Positions 1 to 9,365 of a stretch of DNA of 64,000 nt are shown here, piece by piece. Position 1 is the stretch's first letter; every line of letters begins with the position of its first letter. Source of the stretch: Caryophanon tenue (GTDB taxonomy: Bacteria; Bacillota; Bacilli; Bacillales_A; Planococcaceae). The position numbers and the translations under genes are program-made. Below the pieces are notes generated by a model. It had not been told where the DNA came from. It was given only the letters and a program-made list of their open reading frames with translations, and did not search any database. The stretch lies in NCBI RefSeq assembly GCF_001700315.1, contig NZ_MASJ01000002.1, forward strand, positions 87,049 through 151,048. Reading direction: 5' to 3'.

Positions 1-534
1 GGACGCTTAACAGATTCAAAAGGACGCACAGTCGATTTCCGTAACACGGTTGTCATTATGACATCGAATGTTGGGGCAGATGCGGTGAAATTCCGTAAGA
101 CGTTAGGGTTCAGTGCACAATCTTCTGAGTCGAAACAAAAAGACATGAAATCAACAATGTTAGAAGAACTGAAAAAGGCATTCCGCCCAGAGTTCTTAAA
201 CCGTATTGACGAAATGATTGTGTTCCACTCATTAGAGAAGCAGCACTTAAATGAAATCGTGAAATACATGGCAGCTTCATTAACGAAACGTCTACATGAG
301 CAAGATATTTCGTTAGAGCTAACAGAAGCGGCTATCGAAAAAATTGGTGAAGAAGGATATGATCCACAATACGGGGCACGTCCAATTCGTCGAGCACTTC
401 AAAAACATGTAGAAGACTTGTTATCAGAAGAGCTATTAATGGGCAATATTAAAAAAGGCCAAGATGTAGTTGTTGACTATGTAGAAGGTAATTTCAAAGT
501 AACGCCGAAAGAAGCTATCTCATTAAGTAAATAA
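1..534 (+). CDS. clpC: ATP-dependent Clp protease ATPase subunit ClpC, 3' part only
   Basis: The reading frame is open from base 1, so only the last 177 residues are present and the start lies outside the window. ClpC is the AAA+ unfoldase that feeds proteins to ClpP in the cytoplasm. The visible part covers the end of the second AAA+ module: the sensor-1 segment (VIMTSNVG), the arginine-finger region (FRPEFLNRIDE) and the C-terminal sensor-2 domain with GYDPQYGARPIRRA, which contains the GAR motif. Its position just before radA is the standard Bacillales order (ctsR-mcsA-mcsB-clpC-radA). A terminator-like hairpin follows. Confidence 0.97.
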   Translation, partial: GRLTDSKGRTVDFRNTVVIMTSNVGADAVKFRKTLGFSAQSSESKQKDMKSTMLEELKKAFRPEFLNRIDEMIVFHSLEKQHLNEIVKYMAASLTKRLHEQDISLELTEAAIEKIGEEGYDPQYGARPIRRALQKHVEDLLSEELLMGNIKKGQDVVVDYVEGNFKVTPKEAISLSK

Positions 535-579
535 ATAGTTGGATACATGAGGGTGGGACAAAACCCCCTCTAAATTGAA

Positions 580-621
580 CAAAGCATCGGTGAATGTTAA
601 ATTTCGCCGGTGCTTTGTTTC
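580..621 (+). terminator. terminator after clpC
   Basis: CAAAGCATCGGTGAA pairs with TTCGCCGGTGCTTTG through a short loop, using G-U pairs, and a short T run follows. It would end the clpC transcript. Confidence 0.6.
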
Positions 622-624
622 GTT

Positions 625-741
625 ATGTATAGACGAATTGTCTGCGTTTTGGACGACGTGTTTCACGGTCGTGACCCATTTACTTGTTTAGAAGAGTCAG
701 CGAATTACCTACGAGCGTTAGGCTATAGCGAGTTATTTTAA
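625..741 (+). other. small open frame, 38 codons, possible gene remnant
   Basis: The frame opens with ATG and runs 38 codons to TAA, with a protein-like ending (HGRDPFTCLEESANYLRALG, then YSELF). No convincing Shine-Dalgarno sequence precedes the ATG, and it lies directly downstream of the clpC terminator. I do not recognise the product. It could be a tiny unannotated protein, the tail of a decayed gene, or chance. Confidence 0.2.
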
Positions 742-793
742 ATGAGAAGTGTGTCGGCTTCTTTTATAGAACTCGCTACACTTTTTTGATATG

Positions 794-834
794 AATGATT
801 ATCATTAGGAAACTCTTTCGAATTTGCGTATAAT
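794..834 (+). promoter_or_regulatory. radA promoter with a Fur-like palindrome over the -35 region
   Basis: A perfect -10 TATAAT lies at 829-834. The -35 region is poor, but it abuts a perfect 6-1-6 palindrome AATGAT-T-ATCATT (794-806). That sequence equals the core of the classical Fur box apart from the central base. Which regulator, if any, binds is inference. Confidence 0.45.
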
Positions 835-863
835 AAATATAGAACAAACATTCGGAGGGTGAC

Positions 864-2240
864 ATGGCAAAGAAAAAATCGAAATTTATGTGTAGTGATT
901 GTGGTTATGAATCAGCAAAATGGATGGGGCGTTGTCCAGGTTGTGGTGCATGGAATACGATGAATGAAGAAGTCGAAATGGTGGCGAAAGGGCCGCGTGG
1001 TGCATTCCAACATTCAAGCACCGTATCCAATAAAGCAGTACCGATTATTAAAGTTGAAACGCAGGAAGAGCCACGCATTGAAACGGAAATGGGTGAGCTC
1101 AATCGTGTACTCGGTGGCGGTATTGTACCTGGTTCACTCGTATTAATTGGGGGCGACCCAGGTATCGGAAAATCCACGCTATTATTACAAGTATCAGCTC
1201 TAATGTCGAATAAAGGGCATCGGGTGTTATATATTTCAGGGGAAGAATCGATTCGCCAAACAAAGCTGCGAGCAGAACGTTTAGGTGTTGCTTCAGAAGA
1301 GCTGTATATTTACGCTGAAACAAATTTAGAGTTTTTACACCAAACAATTGAGGAAGTACAGCCGAAGTTTGTCATTGTCGATTCTATTCAAACGGTACAT
1401 CATCCAGAAGTGACAAGCGCACCAGGTTCGGTGTCGCAAGTTCGGGAATGTACGGCAGAGCTAATGCGCATTGCAAAAACGAAAAATATTGCTATTTTCT
1501 TAGTTGGGCATGTTACGAAGGAAGGGCAAATTGCAGGGCCGCGTATTTTAGAGCATATGGTAGATACAGTGCTTTACTTTGAAGGGGAGCGTCATCATAA
1601 CCATCGTATTTTACGCAGTCAAAAAAACCGCTTCGGCTCAACAAATGAAATTGCCATCTTTGAAATGCTACAAAATGGACTGAAGGAAGTACTGAACCCA
1701 TCAGAGTTATTTTTACAGGAGCGTTCACAAGGAGCACCTGGCTCAGTCATTGTGGCATCAATGGAAGGAACACGACCAATTTTAGTTGAAATTCAGTCAC
1801 TCGTTACACCGACAAGCTTTAACTATCCGAAGCGGATGGCGACGGGGGTTGACCAAAACCGGGTGCAACTATTAATGGCGGTACTTGAGAAACGTATGGG
1901 TATGATGCTTCAATCACAGGATGCGTATATTAAAGTAGCGGGTGGCGTAAAGCTAGACGAGCCCGCAATTGATTTGGCGTTATTAACGTCAATTGTCTCT
2001 AGCTTTAAAGATCAAGCACCTAAGCCGACCGATTGTTTTATCGGTGAGGTTGGTTTAACCGGAGAAGTACGTCGTGTTACGCGCATCGAACAACGTGTAC
2101 AAGAGGCAGCAAAGCTTGGTTTCCAACGTGTTTTCATTCCAGCATCGAATATTGGTGGTTGGGAGTTTCCTGACGGCATTTATGTTATTGGGGTTGAAAC
2201 AATTGCGGATGCACTGCGTCAATGCTTTAACGAATTATAA
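864..2240 (+). CDS. radA: DNA repair protein RadA (Sms)
   Basis: RadA is a RecA-like ATPase that promotes branch migration during recombinational repair. The 458 residues show the family order: an N-terminal zinc finger (CSDCG...CPGCG, residues ~10-27), a Walker A box [10 protein letters not shown] at ~93, the RadA-specific KNRFG motif at ~254, and a C-terminal Lon-protease-like domain. Length is normal for the family. The ATG start has GGAGG seven bases upstream. It follows clpC as usual, but in Bacillus subtilis disA comes next, whereas here a convergent acetate-transporter gene follows a shared terminator. Confidence 0.97.
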   Translation: MAKKKSKFMCSDCGYESAKWMGRCPGCGAWNTMNEEVEMVAKGPRGAFQHSSTVSNKAVPIIKVETQEEPRIETEMGELNRVLGGGIVPGSLVLIGGDPGIGKSTLLLQVSALMSNKGHRVLYISGEESIRQTKLRAERLGVASEELYIYAETNLEFLHQTIEEVQPKFVIVDSIQTVHHPEVTSAPGSVSQVRECTAELMRIAKTKNIAIFLVGHVTKEGQIAGPRILEHMVDTVLYFEGERHHNHRILRSQKNRFGSTNEIAIFEMLQNGLKEVLNPSELFLQERSQGAPGSVIVASMEGTRPILVEIQSLVTPTSFNYPKRMATGVDQNRVQLLMAVLEKRMGMMLQSQDAYIKVAGGVKLDEPAIDLALLTSIVSSFKDQAPKPTDCFIGEVGLTGEVRRVTRIEQRVQEAAKLGFQRVFIPASNIGGWEFPDGIYVIGVETIADALRQCFNEL

Positions 2241-2244
2241 AATA

Positions 2245-2285
2245 GAAAAAACCACTGAGTATGCCGTTTACTCAGTGGTTTTTTA
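2245..2285. terminator. bidirectional terminator between radA and satP
   Basis: AAAAACCACTGAGTA and TACTCAGTGGTTTTTT form a long stem with A and T runs on either side. It can therefore stop transcription from both convergent genes. Confidence 0.9.
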
Positions 2286-2936
2286 TTATGCGCGAGATGT
2301 TTTCGTCGCTGCTTTTGCTGATGGCTTTTTAATAATGCCAAATGGCTTGCCGATTGGTAAAAATGCGAAGCCGAAGTGTTTGTTTAAGACGTTTGCACCT
2401 GCACCGTATAATGATAGGATGGCGATGAATAATTCAGCCCAAGCTGCTAATAAGTGCATGCCGTGCTCCATAATACCGAATGCGCTGAATGCTAAACCGA
2501 TGAATAAAAAGTCGATTAAGAAGAAAATAAAGAATAATACTTTATTCGTTTCTAATGCACCGATTGTTAAGAAAATCGATAAGATTAAGTAACCGACATA
2601 CATAACACCCATTTGGTTACCATCGATTACGAATTTGTCGCCAAATACGCCAGCTTGCATAAACCAAGACATAGCAACACCTAACCAGAAGAAGCCGTAA
2701 GCTCCGAATGCAGTTGTGCCGAATGTGTTGTTATGTTTTGCATCTAACATCGATGCATATAGCTGTGCAAGACCGCCTAGGAAAATTGCCCAAGGAATGA
2801 CTAAGCCAAGACCATCTGTCCAACCTAGTTTTTGTGTAGACGCAACAAGTGTTACGATTGCTAAACCGAATAGGCCGATTGCCGATGGATCAGCGGTAGC
2901 AATTTTCACTTCTTTAACGTTTGTTGTTTCGCTCAT
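2286..2936 (-). CDS. satP: acetate uptake transporter, GPR1/FUN34/YaaH (SatP) family
   Basis: This 216-residue inner-membrane protein has about six hydrophobic spans. Near the N terminus it has ADPSAIGLFGLA, a variant of the NPAPLGL signature of the AceTr family, which carries acetate/succinate with protons. The segment FGAYGFFWLG is also typical. The start is supported by GGGAGGG about ten bases upstream on the minus strand. It is the only gene of the first 30 kb read against the flow and sits exactly where disA is found in Bacillus, so it is probably a lineage-specific insertion or replacement. Malate synthase later in the window belongs to the same acetate/glyoxylate theme. Confidence 0.88.
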   Translation of the reverse strand: MSETTNVKEVKIATADPSAIGLFGLAIVTLVASTQKLGWTDGLGLVIPWAIFLGGLAQLYASMLDAKHNNTFGTTAFGAYGFFWLGVAMSWFMQAGVFGDKFVIDGNQMGVMYVGYLILSIFLTIGALETNKVLFFIFFLIDFLFIGLAFSAFGIMEHGMHLLAAWAELFIAILSLYGAGANVLNKHFGFAFLPIGKPFGIIKKPSAKAATKTSRA

Positions 2937-3263
2937 GAAAAAATCCCTCCCGATAAGTTTTCAAAATATACTCTGCTGATTGTAAACGATTGCATTCTCT
3001 TTGAGTGCGAAATTTGCAATTTTAAAAGAACGCTGTCACGAATGAAAAGAAAATGTGCAATTTTGACAAGAATTAGTATAGTGAAATAGCATAAAAGGGT
3101 ATGAAGTAGCGTAAATTTGGATAAAGCAGAAAATATGTCCGTCTGTATTAGTACAGGTGGAATTGTAAAGGAACTGTTACAAAATATGTGCAAAACAGTA
3201 TTTAGAGGGGAAACATTGTATAATAAAGGTTATATTTAAAAATTCAGAAAGAGAGGTGTTTAC
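2937..3263. other. satP-yacL divergent spacer
   Basis: This 327-base AT-rich gap lies between two divergent genes and should hold both promoters. On the plus strand TATAAT at 3219-3224 lies 40 bases before yacL. A TTGACA at 3063-3068 has no well-spaced -10. I see no repeat, RNA gene or small gene in it. Confidence 0.4.
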
Positions 3264-4340
3264 ATGTTAAAGCGAGTGATCCAGATTGCATTTTTATTCG
3301 TTGGGGGCGCATTAGGACTTATATTCTTGCCGATTTTTTATGAACTTATCGATTTATCATTCAACCCTTGGCTTAACAATGCATATGTTTCCGTACTTTT
3401 AGGCGCAATTTTACTATTCGCTTTATCGTTCTTTTTGGCGGATTATTGTGTGAAATTAATACGCTGGTTAGAGGATGTACTGATTAAAGTTCCAACAGGC
3501 GATTTACTATTCGGTACGGTAGGATTAATCATTGGTTTGATTTTAGCTTACTTTGTCGGTGTAGCGCTTGAACGTATTGAACTACCAAGTATCACAGGTG
3601 TTGTGTCATTTGTTATTTCTGTTATTTTAGGTTATTTAGGTTTCCAAATTGGTTTTCGAAAACGCGAAGATATTTTATCGTTATTTATACTTTCGAAACA
3701 AGAACGTAAAAAAACAGAGACGATTAAACAAGAACAAACGACAGTGCACTATAAATTATTAGATACATCTGTAATTATTGATGGTCGAATTGCTGACATT
3801 GCACTAACCGGTTTTGTTGAAGGGGTATTTGTTGTACCACAGTTTGTCTTAACAGAGCTACAGCATATTGCTGACTCATCGGATACGTTGAAGCGTACAC
3901 GTGGCCGACGTGGTTTGGACGTTTTACGTCGTCTGCAGGATGAGCGGAAAACAGAAGTTATTATTACGGAGCGCGATTTTGAAGATGTACAAGAAGTTGA
4001 TATGAAACTTGTACGTCTTGCGAAAGAAATGGGTGGCAAAATTGTCACGAATGATTTTAACTTAAATAAAGTATCGGAGCTTCATAATGTTCATGTGTTA
4101 AATATTAATGATTTAGCAAATGCGGTAAAGCCAGTTGTTATTCCTGGAGAAATGATGCAGGTGCTTGTTATTAAAGACGGCAAAGAATATAATCAAGGGC
4201 TAGCATATTTAGATGATGGTACAATGATAGTTGTTGAAGGTGGGCGCAATTATATCGGACAAACAATTCGCGTTGAAGTGACAAGTGTACTTCAAACATC
4301 AGCGGGCCGAATGATTTTTGCGAAGCCAAAGGAAGAGTAG
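3264..4340 (+). CDS. yacL: PIN/TRAM-domain integral membrane protein YacL
   Basis: The 358-residue protein has four N-terminal membrane spans (residues ~5-135). A PIN nuclease-like domain follows, beginning LLDTSVIIDGRIAD with its acidic residues, including LTELQHI and the later acidic VTNDFNLNK. A C-terminal TRAM RNA-binding domain ends it (~295-355). The family is conserved in Bacillota, and its cellular substrate is not established. It precedes ispD by 12 bases and is probably co-transcribed with it, as in Bacillus. RBS GAGAGGTG. Confidence 0.93.
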   Translation: MLKRVIQIAFLFVGGALGLIFLPIFYELIDLSFNPWLNNAYVSVLLGAILLFALSFFLADYCVKLIRWLEDVLIKVPTGDLLFGTVGLIIGLILAYFVGVALERIELPSITGVVSFVISVILGYLGFQIGFRKREDILSLFILSKQERKKTETIKQEQTTVHYKLLDTSVIIDGRIADIALTGFVEGVFVVPQFVLTELQHIADSSDTLKRTRGRRGLDVLRRLQDERKTEVIITERDFEDVQEVDMKLVRLAKEMGGKIVTNDFNLNKVSELHNVHVLNINDLANAVKPVVIPGEMMQVLVIKDGKEYNQGLAYLDDGTMIVVEGGRNYIGQTIRVEVTSVLQTSAGRMIFAKPKEE

Positions 4341-4352
4341 GAAGTGGCATAC

Positions 4353-5036
4353 ATGAATTATGAAGTAGTATTACCAGCAGCGGGAAGCGGCACACGTATG
4401 GGCGCTGGGAAAAATAAATTGTTTTTAGAATTACAAGGGACAACCATTCTTGTGCATACATTGCATGTGTTTGAGCAAGACCCTAAATGCACAGGTATTT
4501 GGCTTGCCGTAAAAGATAGTGAGCGCGAGCAGATTGAACAGCTTATTCAAGAAGCAGGCATTACAAAGGTAAAAGGCTTGCCAACAGGCGGAGCAGAACG
4601 ACAACATAGCGTGCGTTCTTGTTTAGTAAAAATGGAGCCAACGGATTTAGTGATGGTACATGATGCTGCGCGTCCGTTTATTTTACAAGAAACCATTGAT
4701 AAATTAGCGGCTGTAGCATTTGAAAAGGGTGCAGCTATTGCGGGAGTGCGTGTGAAGGATACAATGAAAATTGTCCGAGATGGCATCATTCAAGAAACGG
4801 TTGACCGTGAACGATTATGGAGCATTCAAACACCACAAGCATTCCGCTATGACTTATTAAAAGAAGCATCGGATGTAGCAGATAAAGTTGGTTTTTTAGG
4901 AACGGATGAAGCGATGCTTGTCGAAAATATCGGCCATCATGTGCATATTGTTGAAAGTAGTTATGAAAATGTCAAAATGACAACGAAGGAAGATTTAGTA
5001 TTTGGTGAAGCGATTTTAACTAGTCGACAAGCGTAA
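4353..5036 (+). CDS. ispD: 2-C-methyl-D-erythritol 4-phosphate cytidylyltransferase
   Basis: IspD makes CDP-methylerythritol from CTP and MEP, the third step of the non-mevalonate isoprenoid pathway. The N-terminal nucleotide-binding loop PAAGSGTRMGAGKNK and the central VMVHDAARPF and TPQAFR motifs are intact. I chose ATG at 4353 because AGGAAG lies eight bases upstream. An in-frame GTG at 4344 would lie inside that ribosome-binding site. The resulting 227 residues match the family. ispF follows after a hairpin. Confidence 0.96.
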   Translation: MNYEVVLPAAGSGTRMGAGKNKLFLELQGTTILVHTLHVFEQDPKCTGIWLAVKDSEREQIEQLIQEAGITKVKGLPTGGAERQHSVRSCLVKMEPTDLVMVHDAARPFILQETIDKLAAVAFEKGAAIAGVRVKDTMKIVRDGIIQETVDRERLWSIQTPQAFRYDLLKEASDVADKVGFLGTDEAMLVENIGHHVHIVESSYENVKMTTKEDLVFGEAILTSRQA

Positions 5037-5038
5037 CG

Positions 5039-5082
5039 AAAAGCTGTTGTGGAAGTGATGAACTTTCGCAGCAGCTTTTTTC
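5039..5082 (+). terminator. hairpin with T run after ispD
   Basis: AAAAGCTGTTG pairs with CAGCAGCTTTTTT, and the loop has a small inner helix. It resembles an intrinsic terminator, though ispF lies only 64 bases further on. Confidence 0.65.
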
Positions 5083-5145
5083 ACGAGAAGTGGCTCAGTT
5101 TGTGATACACTACAACTAATATTTGATAAAGGCAGGTACATGATT

Positions 5146-5625
5146 ATGTTTCGAGTAGGACAAGGCTATGACGTGCACGCATTTGCGGAAGGACGTCCAT
5201 TAATTTTAGGCGGTATTGAAATTCCACATGACCGTGGTTTATTAGGGCACTCGGATGCAGATGTATTATTACATACGATTACAGATGCAGCATTAGGTGC
5301 AATTGGCGAAGGGGATATCGGTCGTCATTTCCCAGATACAGACCCAGAGTGGAAAGATGCAGACTCTGCAAAATTACTACAATACATTTGGAAAATTGTT
5401 GAGGGTCGTGGCTATGTATTAGGAAATGTTGATGCAACAATTATTGCGCAACGTCCAAAAATGGCACCGCATATTGAGACGATGAAAAATCGTATTGCCG
5501 AGCTTTTAAATGCTGACCCATCACAAGTAAACGTTAAAGCAACAACAACAGAGAAACTTGGATTCACTGGTCGTGAAGAAGGTATTGCAGCATTAGCAAC
5601 AATTTTATTAATTGAAAAGAAGTAA
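5146..5625 (+). CDS. ispF: 2-C-methyl-D-erythritol 2,4-cyclodiphosphate synthase
   Basis: IspF cyclises CDP-methylerythritol 2-phosphate to MEcPP with release of CMP. The metal-binding DVH near residue 9, the [10 protein letters not shown] motif and the C-terminal [16 protein letters not shown] are all present. Start ATG 5146 ([11 protein letters not shown]) is preferred over ATG 5140 because the GGCAGG ribosome-binding site then sits at normal spacing, and the protein matches Bacillus IspF at 159 residues. It acts two steps after IspD. Confidence 0.96.
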   Translation: MFRVGQGYDVHAFAEGRPLILGGIEIPHDRGLLGHSDADVLLHTITDAALGAIGEGDIGRHFPDTDPEWKDADSAKLLQYIWKIVEGRGYVLGNVDATIIAQRPKMAPHIETMKNRIAELLNADPSQVNVKATTTEKLGFTGREEGIAALATILLIEKK

Positions 5626-5635
5626 TGAAACATGA

Positions 5636-5680
5636 AGAAGCTGTGAAGTAGCGAGGTCTACTTTACAGCTTTTCATTTGT
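5636..5680 (+). terminator. terminator after ispF
   Basis: AAGCTGTGAAGTAG pairs with CTACTTTACAGCTT around a six-base loop, followed by TTTCATTTG. It is a strong stem. Confidence 0.8.
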
Positions 5681-5772
5681 CGAACACTTTAATTTACACA
5701 GGGACAATGGTAAAATGAACAAAGTTAAAAGGTCCGTGCCAAAAAGACATGCGACGATTAGGAGGATTTAAC

Positions 5773-7233
5773 ATGACGAAAAAAGTACGCGTTCGTTATG
5801 CGCCATCACCAACTGGTTTCTTACACATCGGTGGCGCTCGTACAGCATTATTTAACTATTTATACGCAAAACATAATGGTGGAGATTTCATCGTTCGTAT
5901 TGAAGATACAGACGTTGAGCGTAATGTTGAAGGTGGAGAAGCTTCACAATTAGACAATTTACGTTGGTTAGGGATTACACCAGATGAGTCAATTGATATC
6001 GGTGGACCATATGCACCTTACCGTCAAATGGAGCGTTTAGATATTTATAAAGAACACGCTGAAAAAATGTTAGCAGCAGGTCAAGCATACAAATGTTTCT
6101 GTTCTTCAGAGAAGTTAGAAGCATCTCGTGAAGCGCAAAAAGCAGCAGGTGTAGCAGCACCTACGTATGATGGCACATGTCGTCATTTATCAGCAGAAGA
6201 AGTTGCAGCTAAAGAAGCAGCTGGCGAAACGTATACAATTCGTATGGCTGTACCAGAAGGCGTAACGTATAACTTTACCGATTTAGTACGTGGTGACGTA
6301 TCATTTGAATCAAAAGATATCGGTGACTGGGTATTAGTAAAAGCAAATGGTATTCCAACATATAACTATGCGGTTGTATTAGATGACCACTTCATGGATA
6401 TTACACATGTATTCCGCGGAGAAGAGCATTTATCAAATACACCAAAACAAATGATGATTTTTGATGCGTTCGGTTGGGAATACCCACAATACGGTCATAT
6501 GACGTTAATCGTTAATGAAGAGCGTAAAAAATTATCAAAACGTGACGAATCAATTATTCAATTCGTTGCACAATATAAAGATATGGGTTATTTACCAGAA
6601 GCGATGTTTAACTTCTTCGCATTATTAGGCTGGTCACCAGAAGGGGAAGAGGAAATCTTCTCACATGATGAACTAGTAAAATTATTCGATGAAAAGCGTT
6701 TATCAAAATCACCATCAATGTTTGATAAAGTGAAGCTTACATGGATGAACAACCAATACATTAAAACGTTATCACGTGAAGATGTTGTAGCACTTGCATT
6801 ACCACATTTACAAAAAGCTGGTTTAGTGCCAACAGAATTAACAGAGCAAGAAGCGGCTTGGGCATCTGATTTAATCGGTTTATACCACGAGCAAATGAGC
6901 TTCGGTGCGGAAATCGTTGAGTTATCATCATTATTCTTCAAAGAAGAGCTTGAGTATGATGCAGAAGCACAAGAAGTATTAGCGGGTGAATTAGTGCCAG
7001 CAGTTATGGCTGCATTTAAAGCGCAACTTGAAGCAATCGAAACATTCGATGCAGCATCAATTAAAGCGTCAATTAAAGCAGTACAAAAAGAAACTGGTGC
7101 GAAAGGGAAAAACTTATTCATGCCAATTCGTGTTGTAACAACGGGTCAAACACACGGTCCAGAGCTTGCAGATGCAATCGTGTTAATTGGAAAAGAAAAA
7201 GTAATCGCACGCGTGGAAAAATTCGCAAACTAA
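5773..7233 (+). CDS. gltX: glutamate--tRNA ligase
   Basis: GltX is a class I aminoacyl-tRNA synthetase that charges tRNA-Glu. In organisms lacking GlnRS it also charges tRNA-Gln. The HIGH-type motif is [11 protein letters not shown] at ~16 and the KMSKS-type motif is KLSKRDES. A Cys/His-containing segment (CFC...C) lies near 105. Start ATG 5773 has a perfect AGGAGG eight bases upstream. The longer frame from 5749 would span that ribosome-binding site. The 486-residue product is normal in length. Bacillus has cysE downstream, but here a Cys T-box leads straight to cysS. Confidence 0.97.
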   Translation: MTKKVRVRYAPSPTGFLHIGGARTALFNYLYAKHNGGDFIVRIEDTDVERNVEGGEASQLDNLRWLGITPDESIDIGGPYAPYRQMERLDIYKEHAEKMLAAGQAYKCFCSSEKLEASREAQKAAGVAAPTYDGTCRHLSAEEVAAKEAAGETYTIRMAVPEGVTYNFTDLVRGDVSFESKDIGDWVLVKANGIPTYNYAVVLDDHFMDITHVFRGEEHLSNTPKQMMIFDAFGWEYPQYGHMTLIVNEERKKLSKRDESIIQFVAQYKDMGYLPEAMFNFFALLGWSPEGEEEIFSHDELVKLFDEKRLSKSPSMFDKVKLTWMNNQYIKTLSREDVVALALPHLQKAGLVPTELTEQEAAWASDLIGLYHEQMSFGAEIVELSSLFFKEELEYDAEAQEVLAGELVPAVMAAFKAQLEAIETFDAASIKASIKAVQKETGAKGKNLFMPIRVVTTGQTHGPELADAIVLIGKEKVIARVEKFAN

Positions 7234-7242
7234 TTGTACAAT
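7214..7242 (+). promoter_or_regulatory. candidate promoter for the cysS leader
   Basis: TGGAAA (7214-7219) lies 17 bases before TACAAT (7237-7242), overlapping the end of gltX. The predicted start of transcription near 7249 coincides with the first base-paired segment of the T-box. Confidence 0.4.
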
Positions 7243-7249
7243 GAACGTA

Positions 7250-7496
7250 TAAAGCGTAGACGAGGAGAAGTATGGTTTACATGCTCATAGTAGAGAGGGT
7301 CATCATCGGCTGGAAGTGACCTGAGCCACTGGAAGTCAGAAATGCACCTCTGAGCGTCTTACCGAAATATGAAGTAGGTAGGAACGTTTTGTCCTCGTTA
7401 CCGGACATTTTGAGTGAAAGCAGAGATGCTTTAACCAGAGTGGAACCACGTAATGTATGCGTCTCTGTCTTTTTTGACAGGGGCGCTTTTATTTTA
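7250..7496 (+). promoter_or_regulatory. T-box leader, cysteine specifier (TGC)
   Basis: This is a tRNA-sensing leader that couples cysS transcription to uncharged tRNA-Cys. Stem I begins at GCGTAGACG and closes at GCGTCTTA. Its specifier loop has AGTA on the 5' side and GAAA-TGC-ACC on the 3' side, so the codon at 7343-7345 is TGC (Cys). The T-box sequence AGAGTGGAACCACG is at 7437-7450. The terminator is GCGTCTCTGTC-loop-GACAGGGGCGC plus a T run (7459-7492). The competing antiterminator uses AGAGATGC with GCGTCTCT. Confidence 0.93.
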
Positions 7497-7543
7497 TAGA
7501 GAACAGATGTTTTTTGAGTAATTGAAAAAAGGAGCTAGCGACT

Positions 7544-8944
7544 ATGGGCATTCAAATTTTTAACTCATTATCACGTGAGAAGGAACCGTTTATCCCTTTA
7601 GAAGAAGGGAAAGTAAAGATGTATGTATGTGGACCGACTGTATATAACTATATTCATATTGGGAATGCACGTCCGGTAATTGTATATGATACAGTACGTC
7701 GTTATTTACAGTACCGTGGCTTTGACGTGACATTCGTATCAAATTTCACCGATGTTGATGATAAAATTATTAAAGCAGCAAATGAGTTAGGGGAGGAAAC
7801 ATCCGAGTTAACGGAGCGTTTCATCAATGCTTACTTTGAAGATATTACAGATTTAGGGTGTAAAAAAGCAGATGCGCATCCGAAAGTAACAGAGCACATG
7901 GATGACATTATTCGTTTTATCGAAGTGCTTATTGAAAAAGGCTATGCGTACGAATCACAAGGAGATGTATATTACCGTACGCGTAAATTCGATGGCTACG
8001 GCAAATTATCACATCAAAACATTGATGATTTAAAAGTAGGGGCACGTATCGAAGCAGGGGAAAAGAAAGAAGACCCACTTGACTTTGCGTTATGGAAAGC
8101 AGCAAAACCTGGAGAAATTTTCTGGGCATCACCTTGGGGAACAGGTCGTCCAGGCTGGCATATTGAATGTTCAGTAATGGCACGTGAACATTTAGGTGAT
8201 ACAATTGATATTCACGCAGGTGGACAGGATTTAACATTCCCTCATCACGAAAATGAAATTGCGCAATCAGAGGCACATAATGATAAAACATTTGCACGTT
8301 ACTGGATGCATAACGGCTACATTAATATCGATAACGAAAAGATGTCAAAATCACTTGGTAACTTCGTGCTTGTGAATGATATTAAAAAGCAAATTGACCC
8401 ACAAGTGCTACGTTTCTTTATGTTATCTGTACACTATCGTTACCCAATTAACTTTGCGAAAGATTTAGTGGAAAGCGCTGCAGCTGGCTTAGAGCGTTTA
8501 CGTACATCATTTAACAATGTGAAGCACCGTTTGTCTGTTACTGCCGAGCTAGGCGCTGAAAATGATGAATGGTTAGCGAAAATTGAAGCGGTTCGTGCAT
8601 CATTTGAAACATCAATGGATGATGATTTTAATACAGCGAATGCGATTTCAGATTTATTTGAGCTATCACATGTAGCAAATGTTTATTTAAACGAAACGAA
8701 TACAACAACGCGTGTACTGCAAGCATTTTTAGATGCTTTCACAACATTGGGCGATGTGTTAGGGCTTGTATTTGAACAACAAGAAGAATTATTAGATGCT
8801 GAAATTGACGCGTTATTAGAAGAGCGTATTCAATCTCGTAAAGACCGTAACTTTGCGCGAGCAGATGAAATTCGTGATATGTTGCAAAATATGGGCATCA
8901 TTTTAGAAGATACACGTCAAGGTACACGTTGGAAACGAGGGTAA
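7544..8944 (+). CDS. cysS: cysteine--tRNA ligase
   Basis: CysS is a class I synthetase. [16 protein letters not shown] contains the first zinc ligand Cys and a HIGH-like site at ~28-42. Zinc ligands continue in WHIECS and in [14 protein letters not shown] is the KMSKS loop. The length, 466 residues, is standard. Expression is expected to rise when tRNA-Cys is uncharged, because the Cys T-box lies immediately upstream. The stop codon is five bases before the proposed mrnC start, so the genes are probably translationally coupled. Confidence 0.97.
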   Translation: MGIQIFNSLSREKEPFIPLEEGKVKMYVCGPTVYNYIHIGNARPVIVYDTVRRYLQYRGFDVTFVSNFTDVDDKIIKAANELGEETSELTERFINAYFEDITDLGCKKADAHPKVTEHMDDIIRFIEVLIEKGYAYESQGDVYYRTRKFDGYGKLSHQNIDDLKVGARIEAGEKKEDPLDFALWKAAKPGEIFWASPWGTGRPGWHIECSVMAREHLGDTIDIHAGGQDLTFPHHENEIAQSEAHNDKTFARYWMHNGYINIDNEKMSKSLGNFVLVNDIKKQIDPQVLRFFMLSVHYRYPINFAKDLVESAAAGLERLRTSFNNVKHRLSVTAELGAENDEWLAKIEAVRASFETSMDDDFNTANAISDLFELSHVANVYLNETNTTTRVLQAFLDAFTTLGDVLGLVFEQQEELLDAEIDALLEERIQSRKDRNFARADEIRDMLQNMGIILEDTRQGTRWKRG

Positions 8945-8949
8945 GGAAG

Positions 8950-9363
8950 TTGACAACACTTCGCAATGAAGATATTAAACAGTTAAATGCACTCGCACTC
9001 GCCTATATGGGAGATGCGGTGCTTGAGCAACGTGTTCGCGAACATTTATTACGAAAAGGTGGCGTCCGTCCAAATGCGTTGCATAAAGAGGCGACCCACT
9101 ATGTATCTGCGAAAGCACAGTCACTTATTGTGCTACGTATGATTGAAGAAGGTTATTTAACAGAGGAAGAGCAAGCTGTGTTCCGCCGTGGACGCAATGC
9201 GAAATCAGGCTCTGTACCAAAGAATACAGATGTCCGCACATACCGGAATAGTTCTGGATTTGAAGCGGTATTAGGTTATTTATTTTTACTACAGCAATTT
9301 GAACGCGCGAATGACATCATTACGTATTCAATTGATATTGTAGAGCAGTCGAAAGGAGTGTAA
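8950..9363 (+). CDS. mrnC: Mini-ribonuclease 3
   Basis: MrnC is an RNase III catalytic domain without the double-stranded RNA-binding domain, and it matures 23S rRNA ends. The RNase III signature is visible at [16 protein letters not shown], with Asp and Glu in the expected places. I propose the TTG at 8950 as start (137 residues): GAGG lies nine bases upstream and the product then begins like its Bacillus orthologue. An ATG at 8929 in the same frame would overlap cysS. The next gene, rlmB, starts three bases after the stop. Confidence 0.92.
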   Translation: MTTLRNEDIKQLNALALAYMGDAVLEQRVREHLLRKGGVRPNALHKEATHYVSAKAQSLIVLRMIEEGYLTEEEQAVFRRGRNAKSGSVPKNTDVRTYRNSSGFEAVLGYLFLLQQFERANDIITYSIDIVEQSKGV

Positions 9364-9365
9364 GT

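Larger units (their letters stand above)
535..863 (+). other. clpC-radA spacer
   Basis: This 329-base gap holds a terminator after clpC, a 38-codon open frame that may be a gene remnant, a weak second hairpin (about 747-786), and the radA promoter with an overlapping palindrome. Each is listed separately. Nothing else is evident. Confidence 0.6.

Noticed and set aside
2074..2592. 172-codon plus-strand open frame across the radA end and satP
   Set aside because: It crosses the bidirectional terminator and is antisense to satP. The translation is low-complexity and has no ribosome-binding site.
6588..7121. 177-codon open frame on the minus strand inside gltX
   Set aside because: It lies fully opposite a clearly conserved gene and its translation is Ser/Asn-rich with no recognisable domain. 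It is a shadow frame.
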